From contig JAPYTO010000052.1 of the NCBI GenBank assembly GCA_029941865.1, positions 1 to 32,647 on the forward strand: 32,647 nt of DNA, read 5' to 3'. Positions 23,114-32,000 of this stretch are shown here, in pieces. A model generated the notes under the pieces. The model worked only from the letters and a program-made list of their open reading frames with translations, searched no databases and was not told the origin of the DNA. Source of the DNA: Fuerstiella sp. (lineage in GTDB: Bacteria; Planctomycetota; Planctomycetia; Planctomycetales; Planctomycetaceae). Each line of letters opens with the position of its first letter. Position 1 is the stretch's first letter. The translations under genes and the position numbers were made by a program.

Positions 23114-25180
23114 TTACTTCAGCCGATACAGCTCAAGCTTTTGCACTCGGCATTCGGGGTGTTGGCCGACCCACTCAGCAGAGAATAAGTTGTAAAGTAC
23201 AACTTCGCTGGGAATGAAATGGAAATCCGCGACGTGCTGAAATCGATATTGTTTGTCGGCCCAGTCATTCAACATGCCGGGCGTGCGAAGTGCGTTGGGG
23301 CCAACGATCAGATACGTCGGGATCTCTTCACGGTCGAGTGACGCCGCAGGAAAGCCGACGTCCTGAACCGGACCTACGTTCAATCCGGCTGCAAACAGAT
23401 GCCCAAGGACCCCGGGTTCGCCGTAGGCATAGACAACACATGTTGGCTGAGACACGTCTGCCAGCGGCACGGTGGTGTCGAATGGTGACACGACCTTCTG
23501 TTCCAGCAAATCCAGACTGGTCGCGTCTGCGTCGTATTCGTCGCTGATATCGTCCTGCGGGTTCGGACTGATGATCGTGTTTGAGGGAACTGCAATCTGC
23601 GGATTGATGCGTTCATATTTCCCGTCGACATCCTGCAGGACGGCGCTTGCGATATGCCACGATGCATCCCGCAGTGAGGTTCGGTTCTGCCACACCAGTG
23701 GGCGTCGAAGTTCGCCAGCCCCTGTGACTGTGATGGCGACGGCGATCAGGACCATTCCCATGACAAGGCGTTTCATGACTGCCTGCTGCCTGGTGACGGC
23801 AACTGCGTCGCCACGTCTGGCCACGTTGATGGTGGCTTCCATCCACCAGGTAACACCGCCCGCCGCAGCCAGCCAGATGGACGCCAGCAGTGGCAGTGCC
23901 AGCCGCGGGAAGGGATAATACATCGGCGTCGTCAGCAGCATTCCGCTGAACCATGCCACCAGAATACAACTGCTGAGCGCCGGGTCGATGCTGGCGGCGC
24001 TGTTCAGATCGGCGTTGTAATATGGTGCGGCTCTCGCGACCGCAGGGGACCGATCGTCGCTCACACTGCGGCGGTGAAGCTCATGCAGCGCGGGCCACAG
24101 AAACATTCCCGCGATGCCGCCGATGGCCAGGCACGTGAGCAGTCCGGCAGACCCGATTCCTGCTGCGACGACCGCCAGCACAATGGCCGCCACCACAAAC
24201 CGAACCAGTATTGCCGGAGACGGAAATGCTGCCACCGCGGCATGGTTCCTGCCACCTGCAGCAGGGGCGGACGATGCGTTCCACGTGGAACGCTTCAATT
24301 CCATCCAGCGGCGGGTTCCTGCTGCCAGAAGTCCGAGTCCGATGGATGCAGGGCCAAGCCAGCTGTCGAATCGAAAGTGGTAGAGCATGTGGTCAGCCAG
24401 GCGATCCTGCCATCCGCTGAAGCCGATCAGGTACGCCTTATGGTTCGCCGCGACAGCCGCATAACCGCCGACATCATTCAGCACCAGATACCACGGCAGC
24501 ATCAGATACCACGGCAGCCATACCAGAACTGCAACTGCCACTGTGCTGCCCAGCAACTTCACCAATTGCACCGCGGACATTTCTCGACGACCTGTCAGAA
24601 TCCACCAGAACCCTGTACCGCTCAATAGAATGGCCAGTGCCAGCCAGCCGGTATACTTGGTCCACCATGCGATGCCCGCGCACAATCCGGCCAGTGCCAT
24701 CGTCCGCACGGATCGGGATTGAAGCCCTTTCATTCCGATTCCCACCGCCACAGAGATCCAGAACAGCGCTGGAACATCCGTCATCGCCATCCGAGAAAAC
24801 AGGATGTGAAAATCGCTGAGTCCCACAACATAAACAAGCAGCAGTCCTGCTGACTGGCCAAACATGGAACGGCCCAGCCACCACAGCAGCAGGATTGTCA
24901 GACTGCCCAGCACCATTGACGGCAGGAACGGTGCCACTGACGACAGGCCCGGGATCGCAGAAAGAATCTGAATGGTCTTCGGCAGCAGCGGAGGAGCATA
25001 CAGATGACGCATCGGCCATGGCTGCCCGGCCTGACTGTCGTACCACGTGGAGGAGGCATAGACGCCTTCGTCGAAGTGTTCAATTGCCAGCTGATCAGCA
25101 TGCAGACCGCGAAACGCAACTCCCAGCAGCAGCGCCATTCCTACCAGCAGCAATTCCTGTTTTGAATAACGTGGGGGCAT
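23114..25180 (-). CDS. PMT/ArnT-like GT-C glycosyltransferase, polytopic membrane protein
   Basis: Probable glycosyltransferase of the dolichyl/undecaprenyl-phosphate sugar-using GT-C class acting at the outer face of the inner membrane. From ATG 25180 it has 688 residues. The first TM helix (LLLVGMALLLGVAFRGL) leads into a loop with the catalytic-type acidic motif HFDEGVYASSTWY. SRMAMTDVPALFW and AWWTKYTGWLALAILL, both usual in this family, follow; about 12 TM helices run to ~560, then a soluble C-terminal domain (~565-688). The longer frame to 25390 reads through an upstream palindrome and is unlikely. Oddities: a short tandem duplication giving LPWYLMLPWYLVL (24486-24518), and a parS-like palindrome inside the coding region at 24276. 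It follows the small two-TM gene by 94 nt. The acceptor is unknown. Confidence 0.87.
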   Translation of the reverse strand: MPPRYSKQELLLVGMALLLGVAFRGLHADQLAIEHFDEGVYASSTWYDSQAGQPWPMRHLYAPPLLPKTIQILSAIPGLSSVAPFLPSMVLGSLTILLLWWLGRSMFGQSAGLLLVYVVGLSDFHILFSRMAMTDVPALFWISVAVGIGMKGLQSRSVRTMALAGLCAGIAWWTKYTGWLALAILLSGTGFWWILTGRREMSAVQLVKLLGSTVAVAVLVWLPWYLMLPWYLVLNDVGGYAAVAANHKAYLIGFSGWQDRLADHMLYHFRFDSWLGPASIGLGLLAAGTRRWMELKRSTWNASSAPAAGGRNHAAVAAFPSPAILVRFVVAAIVLAVVAAGIGSAGLLTCLAIGGIAGMFLWPALHELHRRSVSDDRSPAVARAAPYYNADLNSAASIDPALSSCILVAWFSGMLLTTPMYYPFPRLALPLLASIWLAAAGGVTWWMEATINVARRGDAVAVTRQQAVMKRLVMGMVLIAVAITVTGAGELRRPLVWQNRTSLRDASWHIASAVLQDVDGKYERINPQIAVPSNTIISPNPQDDISDEYDADATSLDLLEQKVVSPFDTTVPLADVSQPTCVVYAYGEPGVLGHLFAAGLNVGPVQDVGFPAASLDREEIPTYLIVGPNALRTPGMLNDWADKQYRFQHVADFHFIPSEVVLYNLFSAEWVGQHPECRVQKLELYRLK
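24276..24293. repeat. parS-like palindrome, copy 2
   Basis: GCGTTCCACGTGGAACGC is an 18-bp perfect palindrome inside the glycosyltransferase coding region (encoding RSTWNA on the minus strand). The same 16-bp core is repeated at 25258-25273. Confidence 0.6.
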
Positions 25181-25257
25181 TGAAAGCAGTGCGGTTTGTG
25201 ATTGATGAAGCGGGGATCCTGGACGATGTGGCCGCGAAATTCCAGTGGCATCGATTA

Positions 25258-25273
25258 CGTTCCACGTGGAACG
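25258..25273. repeat. parS-like palindrome, copy 3
   Basis: CGTTCCACGTGGAACG, a 16-bp perfect palindrome, lies directly after the stop codon of the small two-TM gene (on the minus strand) and before the glycosyltransferase gene. Confidence 0.6.
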
Positions 25274-25274
25274 C

Positions 25275-25577
25275 TCATGCCCCCTGGTCTGGCTCGCCTT
25301 CTTTGGCTTGCTTTGCCGCCTCGGATTCCTGCTCTTTGCGGACGACGTAGGCATACAGCCATTTGCCCCACACAAAATACTGCGCGACAAACAGCAGGCC
25401 CAGGACTGCCAGTGTCAGACCCAGCAGTCCGGCACCAGGGAACACCATCCCCAGCAATCCAAAGAATCCGCCGCCACAAGCGATGGTCAAAAACAGGGCC
25501 GCTGAAACCGTAGGTGGCTGGGTCGCGGCGGGCCGTTTCTGTGGAAGACGAGGAGTCATGGATCTGCCCACCGTCAT
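25275..25577 (-). CDS. Small two-TM membrane protein of unknown function
   Basis: 100 residues: a basic/Pro-rich N-terminus (~1-24), two closely spaced TM helices (~26-48, AALFLTIACGGGFFGLLGMV; ~50-68, LGLTLAVLGLLFVAQYFVW) and a charged C-terminal tail (RKEQESEAAKQAKEGEPDQG). No family recognised. The start ATG 25577 overlaps the stop of the SRPBCC gene as ATGA, which supports both the start and translational coupling; ATG 25559 is the alternative. It belongs to a leftward set with the glycosyltransferase. Confidence 0.75.
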   Translation of the reverse strand: MTVGRSMTPRLPQKRPAATQPPTVSAALFLTIACGGGFFGLLGMVFPGAGLLGLTLAVLGLLFVAQYFVWGKWLYAYVVRKEQESEAAKQAKEGEPDQGA

Positions 25578-26029
25578 TCACCGGAGGTTTCAAGGAACCC
25601 GCGTAGTGCTTCGTAGCGAAACTGCATTCCATCTTCCAGCGATTGACGAATGCTGGCCTCAGTCAATACGAATCCCATCATGCCTCCGGGAGGTTCAAAT
25701 TCGACAAGGTCGGTCAACAAACAGGTGCCGTCGTCGTTGAGGACAATCGACTGGCGATGGACCCACATCCGCGTCGGCCCCTCGACCTGTTCGGCCAAGA
25801 TTTCGGTTTCCCCGACTTCGACGTATCGGTGCTGGATTCGCTGTTTGAAGCCGAAGGCCGTAATCCGGAATTCAATAATGGCGTCAGCCGTTACCTGCTC
25901 CGGGGCCTCAAGTACCTCCAGCTCCAGATCCGGATCGCTGATCGATGGGATATTTGCGGTTGCCCCGAGATATTGTCGTAACGCTGCGGCGGAGCACCTG
26001 AGCGTTGTCGAGGCCTTGAATTCTGGCAT
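25574..26029 (-). CDS. SRPBCC (START-like) family protein
   Basis: 151 residues with the usual layout of small SRPBCC ligand-binding proteins of the COG4276 kind: an N-terminal strand and helix (FKASTTLRCSAAALRQYLG), a central run of strands (ADAIIEFRITAFGFKQRIQH, RMWVHRQSIVLNDDG, CLLTDLVEFEPPGG) and a long C-terminal helix (EDGMQFRYEALRGFLE). Such proteins bind hydrophobic ligands; the ligand here is unknown. ATG 26029 is chosen because the family-like sequence starts there; 23 further codons upstream are possible. It is the first gene of the leftward trio and coupled by ATGA to the next one. Confidence 0.82.
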   Translation of the reverse strand: MPEFKASTTLRCSAAALRQYLGATANIPSISDPDLELEVLEAPEQVTADAIIEFRITAFGFKQRIQHRYVEVGETEILAEQVEGPTRMWVHRQSIVLNDDGTCLLTDLVEFEPPGGMMGFVLTEASIRQSLEDGMQFRYEALRGFLETSGE

Positions 26030-26149
26030 GAACGTTAACCGGGAAAGTGTGTGACGGACCAGTAGATGATACCAGTGTACCGGATCGTCGACGCCCAAAG
26101 AAGTCCGTCAGATCGTTGTTCGATCGCAACTCCGCCCACTGCGTGCGGT

Positions 26150-26199
26150 GGCTGTCCGGAGTTGGACTGAGCGGAGCGAGGCAAATCCCGGGGCAGCTG
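26150..26199 (+). repeat. ~48-bp dispersed repeat unit, copy 1
   Basis: Reads GTCCGGAGTTGGACTGAGCG then GAGCGAGGCAAATCCCGGGG and CAGCTG; it matches 26338-26385 closely. It shares the word TTGGACTGAGC with the ~95-bp element family (GGCTGGACTGAGC). Confidence 0.75.
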
Positions 26200-26337
26200 C
26201 AACTCACACTACCACGCCGGCAATGGCGTGAAACATCACGTGTGACTTTGACTCGAAATCTTCTTCGCACTCTCAGACGGACCCGTTTCCGGGGCTCAGT
26301 CCAGCCCTCGGCCACCCGTTTGTTCACGTCCACGAGG

Positions 26338-26385
26338 GTGTCCGGGGTTGGACTGAGCGGAGCGAGGGAAACCCCGGTGCAGCTG
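26338..26385 (+). repeat. ~48-bp dispersed repeat unit, copy 2
   Basis: Reads GTCCGGGGTTGGACTGAGCG then GAGCGAGGGAAACCCCGGTG and CAGCTG. It abuts the 3' end of the ceramidase-like gene (stop at 26387-26389). The CCGGGGTT/AACCCCGG pair can form an 8-bp stem, so it may serve as that gene's terminator. Confidence 0.75.
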
Positions 26386-26386
26386 T

Positions 26387-27841
26387 CTACGGCTTAGGCG
26401 ATGCGACGATTTCCTGTTGCATCTGCAGCAGCGTTTCTGTGATCTTTCGCGACGCCGGCAGCTCAACATAATTTGTGCCCAGCCATGTCTCGTAGCCGCC
26501 GAGTTCATGCTGTTCGGGAGTGGGCAGGTATCCGTATGACCCGTTGGCCAGTTCAATGGTGAACGTGCGCGTGAACGGGCTGCGGTCCTTCAGCTCCAGA
26601 CCGATCTCAACAAAGGTCTCAAACGGGATCGCGGATATTCCCAGATCGCCGATGCGAAACACCTGCAGCGCCACGTCGATGGTGTCCGGAGCGTTCTGCA
26701 GTTTGGCGATGCGGTCTGCGTAGATCAGTTCACGTCGGTGGCTGGTCGCGGTATCCGCCTTCGCCGCCTTGATCTTTGCGAAGTGATCGATGATCTGCTG
26801 AGTTGGCTTGCGAACCTGCAGAGTCAGATCTCTGTGCTGTGCCCCCAGAGATACCCACGACTGAAATGTGATCGACTGATGAGCATCGTACACGCGGTCG
26901 GCCACCTTCTGTGCGACCTCCTGCATCTTCTGATAGCGTTCTTTTCGCGGGGTGTTCTTCTTAGTGAAGTTGATGTTGTTGATGTCACCACTCGTTCCGT
27001 TGGACATGATGCCCACGAACGGAATGGTCTGGTCAGCTGCTCCCAGCTTGTCCTGGATGAACTTCGAAAAGTACCCGAAGTAATCGCCCGACACCTCGCC
27101 GGAGACTACTCCGCCGACGTAGTGCAGCGAGTAGTTCGCCAGCAAAGCGATGGGCCGACCGTCTGTGCTTTGCACAGAAATGAAGCTGACTTCCGGATCA
27201 ATTGGCCCGGCGGGACGCACCAACGCTGCATTGCCACGAGGCGGATTCATCCGAACTGTGTCCACGCCGCCAAACGGATTGGTCCGCATGGCCGGGTCCG
27301 TGACGTGCCACCGCCGATTGAAAACTTCCGACGGTTCGTCCACCGACCCCCAGCCGATCTGCGCCGGTTCCAGCTGATTCAGCGCGCGACGCACTCCGTC
27401 CGATATTCGGTTGGCAAGGAACGTCTGATAGTCCGTCAGTTCATCTTCCCAGATCACTTTGCTGGGGCCCCGTGCCGTGGTTGCGGAGTGAGTATGAGTC
27501 GACGCCATCAGCAGGTGCGAAGCCGGCAGGCCGGTGGCGGCATGGACCTGCTGCTTTGCCGCGTCGAACACTTCACGTGGAATGCCGACGTTGTCGCACA
27601 GCACGATCGCCAGCTTTGTGGTGCCATCATCCAGCACCAGACAGCGGGCAAACAGTTCGTCGTGAATATGCTTCGCCGGGATGGGAGTCCATCCGCCCAC
27701 GACCAACTCCCCCAGTGGTGGCGTGATGTTACTGGTAGCCGCACCAGCGCGGAACACTTTTTCCTGCGGCTCTGCAAAAACAGTATTCCGGCAGGCAGCA
27801 CTTACCAGAACCAGACAGACGACGGGCAATAGCTTTCGCAC
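26387..27841 (-). CDS. Neutral/alkaline ceramidase-like exported hydrolase
   Basis: This is an exported protein of 484 residues matching the N-terminal catalytic domain of neutral/alkaline non-lysosomal ceramidase (PF04734), enzymes that cut the amide of ceramides with a zinc. Signal peptide: VRKLLPVVCLVLVSAACRNT. Family features are FRAGAATSNITPPLG (~30), GWTPIPAKHIHDELFARCLV, the zinc-site ASTHTHSATTARG (~112-124), LANYSLHYVGG (~235) and GIMSNGTSGDINNINF. The separate C-terminal Ig-like domain of full-length ceramidases is absent; in planctomycetes such single-domain paralogues are common and may act on other amides. GTG 27841, with GGAG 6 nt upstream, puts the signal peptide at the start; ATG 27889 would add 16 residues. 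It stands alone between two repeat-rich spacers. Confidence 0.87.
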   Translation of the reverse strand: MRKLLPVVCLVLVSAACRNTVFAEPQEKVFRAGAATSNITPPLGELVVGGWTPIPAKHIHDELFARCLVLDDGTTKLAIVLCDNVGIPREVFDAAKQQVHAATGLPASHLLMASTHTHSATTARGPSKVIWEDELTDYQTFLANRISDGVRRALNQLEPAQIGWGSVDEPSEVFNRRWHVTDPAMRTNPFGGVDTVRMNPPRGNAALVRPAGPIDPEVSFISVQSTDGRPIALLANYSLHYVGGVVSGEVSGDYFGYFSKFIQDKLGAADQTIPFVGIMSNGTSGDINNINFTKKNTPRKERYQKMQEVAQKVADRVYDAHQSITFQSWVSLGAQHRDLTLQVRKPTQQIIDHFAKIKAAKADTATSHRRELIYADRIAKLQNAPDTIDVALQVFRIGDLGISAIPFETFVEIGLELKDRSPFTRTFTIELANGSYGYLPTPEQHELGGYETWLGTNYVELPASRKITETLLQMQQEIVASPKP

Positions 27842-27965
27842 ATGATGCTCCAGGCGATGAAACGCGAACGTGAATTTAACGCGTCGCATTGTCCTGGACC
27901 CAGCGTGCGTTTTGCAACCGTAGCGGATTGTATTGGGAACGACGCCGGATCGTGATTGCGGACCA

Positions 27966-28059
27966 GTGGGTGGCCGGAGGCTGGACTGAGTTTGCGAAGG
28001 AAAATTAAACCGGCACTGCCGGCGCCGGGGGTTTTAAGCGTTTCTCGCTCCAGCCACCC
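27966..28059 (+). repeat. Dispersed ~95-bp palindromic element, copy 3
   Basis: Same orientation as 9162-9259. Core words are GTGGGTGGCCGG, GGCTGGACTGAG, TTTGCGAAGGAAAATTAAAC and CGGCACTGCCGGCGCCGGGG, ending in CTCCAGCCACCC, which pairs with the beginning. It lies in the spacer between the ceramidase-like and SUMF1-fragment genes. Confidence 0.8.
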
Positions 28060-28105
28060 TTTGCAGTCGGAATTACTGCCGGGCACCGAAAGGTGCGTCG
28101 GCCAG

Positions 28106-29041
28106 TCACGGAGCGTCGGTGAACGCCTTTTCCACACCATCGCTGGACGATCGTTCTTCGGAACTCTCCGACGCCAGGGCCTCCATCACTGCATCAACGG
28201 TCAATGACATTCGAAAGCCGGTCCAGCGTATTCGGTGCATTCGCCCTTGCGTCGGTCGGACGGCGGATCGACACAGAACAGCGGGGTCGTTCCAGTCTCC
28301 GCCTCGAAGGGTGCGTTGTTCATTGGTGGAATCTCGAATGATCGGATCTGTGGCCAATGGGCCAGTCCTGTGTAGGTAGGCGTTCATTCCGGAACGGTCA
28401 TGGACCCATTCCCAGACGTTGCCGTGAACGTCGTGCAGCCCGAACGGATTCGCCTGCAGCTCGCCGATGGCATGCGTTCGCTGTTCATTGTTCACGTCGA
28501 ACCAACCGGCGCGAAGCAGATCTTCGTTCGTATTTCCGGACCAAAAACGCGTCGTCGTTCCTGCTTGGCATGAGAACTCCCAGCGAGCCTCCGTCGGCAG
28601 TCGGTAGCCGGTGCCACGCAGTGTCACGGTGTCCCCAACACCGGGGTGTGGCTGTCTTGCGTCGTAGTCGTTCTGAAGACCTGAATCGACTTCGACAGGA
28701 CCTTCTTCACGCACGTAGGCAACGTCGAGTCCTTCCCGTTCGCTGAGTTGGTTGCAAAAATCGATGGCGTCGTCCCAACTGACCATTTCCACCGGAAATT
28801 TGTCCGTGGAAAGTCCAGCGACATTCACTTCGCCGGTTGCCCCGGTCGCAAACCACGATGGGTTGGTCCCGGTCACCTCGCGATAGACATCCTGACTAAC
28901 CTCGTGAACACCCATGTAAAATGGCTGTGTGAGCACAACCGCGTGCTGAGGCTGCTCACCCTTCATCAGTCCTTCGTAGTAACCGCTGGTGGCGAACGGC
29001 AGGGACTCTTCAATCTCCGTCGAATCACCTGCTCCCATCAT
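28106..29041 (-). pseudogene. Second SUMF1 (FGE-sulfatase) module, cut off from the kinase gene by a frameshift
   Basis: The 311-residue frame is an FGE-sulfatase domain without its first strand. It starts MMGAGDSTEI, which corresponds to the LMGSTNEDI point inside the module of the upstream gene, and the missing start of the domain (AWAKHLGVPVEYVNSIGLKF) is found at the end of that upstream frame. The domain continues with HAVVLTQPFYMGVHEVSQDV, FPVEMVSWDDAIDFCNQLSE, YRLPTEARWEFSCQAGTTTR, FGLHDVHGNVWEWVHDRSG, and LRGGDWNDPAVLCRSAVRP to GFRM. Only one of the two FGE active-site Cys is present (in VLCRSA), so formylglycine-generating activity is unlikely. It could still be translated, because its ATG overlaps the upstream TGA as ATGA. 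I read it as the C-terminal part of a once single protein. Confidence 0.82.
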
Positions 29042-32000
29042 GAACTCGCCAGGTGGAACAGCCGAAACTTCAGGCCGATACTGTTGACGTACTCGACTGG
29101 CACGCCCAGATGCTTTGCCCAGGCCTGTTCGGCGCCGAAAGGTGCAACGGCTGGCGATGGAGGTTCAATAGGAATTACGGCTGTCACGCGAAATCCAATT
29201 GACGTATTTCGATGGTTGGGCTCACTCCAATAGCGGACCGCTGCACGGCAGAACTGGGGAGTGAAGAACCATCCACCACCTCGATAGACTCGATCGGTAC
29301 CATCTACAGATCCCTGCGGATCAACGCTGGGGCTTTGCCCGTAATACTCTGCATCGAACGGATCGGCACACCATTCCCAAACGTTGCCGTGCATGTCGCG
29401 AAGGTTCCACGGATTTGGGGACAACTGACCGATGGGATTCGTCTGTGGATCGTTGCTGCTGTCCAGCCACGCGAACTCATGAAGTCCGTCCGGGCTGTCT
29501 CCACAGTGCCATGGCGTTGTGGAACCGGCACGGCACGCGTATTCCCACTGTGCCTCAGTTGGCAGGCGATATGTGATGCCTTCTTTCGTTGATAGCCACT
29601 CGCAGAAGGCGACCGCATCATTCCATGATACGTTCATCACCGGATGATTGTCTGTATGCGCGAACCCGGTACCGGAATTCCAGAGGAACGCGGGGTCCTG
29701 AACCAGCTGTGTACCCTGCAGACCGAATCCGCCCTGGCCGTCTTTCTGAGCATCCGTGACATACCCGGTGTCGTCCACGAAGGACCGAAACTGGCCCTGT
29801 GTGACCTCGCAAGTGCCCATCTGAAACGGTTGCGTAATGACGACTCGATGCTGAGGACCTTCGTTCTGCCAGAGGCGGGCGTTATCATCTGATCCTGCAA
29901 CCATCTGCTGGATGTCTTCGTTGGTTGAGCCCATCAAAAACTCACCTGGCGGGATCAGGGCCAACTTCATTCCGATGGAGTTTTCTGTTTCGATCGGTAC
30001 GCCCAGGCGCTTGGCCCAGGCCTGTTGATGGGTTTCGGCTTCTGCTGAAGTGAACGGTGCGATCGCCGATGGGGGGGCAGGAGGGATTGGCGTGTCAATT
30101 TGTTTCGACGTGGCCGAGGCTGGCAGCTCATTGTACGGCTCTCCCTTGGCCAGTCGCTCCTCCAGGGTCGGCAGGCCCTCGGCGGACCAGATGGTGAAGC
30201 TCTTGAACTCGGCTCTAACGGCATCGATAGTGGTGGCGACCGCGCCGAGAGCAAAGCGCCCCGGCGGTGCAAATTCCTCCAGAACAATCGGATCGCAAAT
30301 GGCCACGTCGTTCGCGAAGATCTCGATCCGATTGCCGATGGCCACGACCAGAAGCTTGTTGAACTCTGCGCCTTTCTTCAGCGCGTTATGCCTGATTGTT
30401 TTGGCGTTCCGCGGCGGGCCGTCGTTCAGGATGGCCAGCTGCAAACCCTGCAGGCCGTTCAGATGGAAGCGGACGGAGACCTGGTTGGTCAAGGACGTGT
30501 AGTCGAGGAACCATTGGCAGCCCTTCGACTGGACACTGCCAACCACCTGGCAGGCGAAGTTCGCGTACGTCTTGTCATCGATCCATGCGGCCCGCACAAG
30601 ACCGGGATCGGCGCTGATGAAACACGCGTCTAGTTCACGGCCAAACTCAAAGGCAGCCCCCTTGGCGGTTGGCCAGGTGTTGGCAAAGTCATGGCGGTAC
30701 AGTTCCTTCGCCTGGCTCAAATCCGGCGCCGCGATCTCTCCCTGCCACAAAGCCTCCTCGGGCCAGGCAAACGTTTTCTCTGCGTCGCCTGCCTTCGCCT
30801 GTAGCGTGACCGTCGACTGTTCGGTGGCCGCTGATGGATCCTTGCCGGCCACGACCGCGGGCTCGAACTCCACCGTCACCGTTCTTTGGTCTTGGCCGCT
30901 CTGGATCTCGAACTTGTTCGTGGAGAGTTTCAGGCCGTTCTTCCCCTTGACCAGTTCAATCGTATACTCGCCGACCTTAAGCGATATTTCTTTCTTTTGC
31001 CTGGGGAAGAATAACGCCACTTCCGTACCGCCCGACTTAACAGAGATTTGCACGTCCGGATCGTCCGTCTTGATGATGAGCGTCCCGTGGGGGGTCTCCA
31101 CCCGAAACACGATCTGCGCAATCCCGAGACCGACGAGAGCAATCATCAACAGGGCGACTGCGAATAGCCGCTTGCGAATTAACCGGGGTGCTGCCGACGT
31201 CGACGGTGCGATTCCGTTCTGCAAGTCGTGTTCATGACGAGCGAGTACTTCGGCCACTTCGGAGGCGGTTTGAAATCGGTTGTCCGGCGACTTCGACATC
31301 AGCTTTTCGATGACGGCAACCAGCCAGCCGGGCGTCTCGGGACTTATTTCGCTCAGTGAGGGGGCGGGTACGTCCGCTACCTGCCGCAGAATGGCAACGG
31401 CAGATTCTGCCGAAAACGCTGCCTGACCGGCACACATCGCGTACATCACACTGCCCAGACTGAACAGGTCAGACCGCACGTCAAGTTCCCGGCCGCTGGC
31501 CTGTTCGGGCGACATATACTGCGGTGTGCCTGCAATCACACCGGGACTGGTCAGCTGTGACGTGGCAGCTACTCGGGCCAGCCCGAAGTCTGTGATTTTT
31601 ACATGCCATGTCGACAGTGGCCGCACGCCGCTTTCCTGGTCGTCGATCTTTTCCAGCAGGATATTCGCCGGTTTGATGTCGCGGTGAACCAGCCCCTGTT
31701 TGTGAGCGGCGACCAGTCCCAGAGCGATCTGGCAGGAAATACTGACGACTTCGGCCGCGGACGGTTTATCACGACCCCGCAAATACTCCTCCAGCGTTAT
31801 GCCATCAACCAATTCCATCGCCAGGAATGGAATCCCGTCGATTTCTTCGACGCCGAAGATTCTAACCACGTTTTCGTGCTGAATTCCCGCGACCGCCTGA
31901 GCCTCACGCAGGAAGCGTTTGTGCGCATTGGCATCGTGAGACAGGTCGCAGGACAGGACTTTGAGTGCCACGTCCCGCCCGAGTCTGGTGTCGTGTGCTC

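Larger units (their letters stand above)
26030..26386. other. Spacer filled with repeat units
   Basis: 357 bp between the ceramidase-like gene and the SRPBCC gene. It contains the two ~48-bp direct repeats described separately, and between them an inverted relative (CGGGGCTCAGTCCAGCCCTC at 26291-26310). No gene is seen. Promoter for the SRPBCC trio is expected on the minus strand but not identified. Confidence 0.6.

Noticed and set aside
26738-27832. Plus-strand frame of 364 codons opposite the ceramidase-like gene
   Set aside because: Shadow frame of a well supported gene, with composition typical of antisense translation (rich in Arg, His, Cys).
1831-28059. CRISPR array or phase-variable repeat locus
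   Set aside because: Repeat copies are kilobases apart, without regular spacers or a cas gene; they are dispersed intergenic elements.
28106-30000. Active formylglycine-generating enzyme / sulfatase maturation
   Set aside because: The modules miss one catalytic Cys, are fused to a kinase ectodomain, and no sulfatase gene is in the window.
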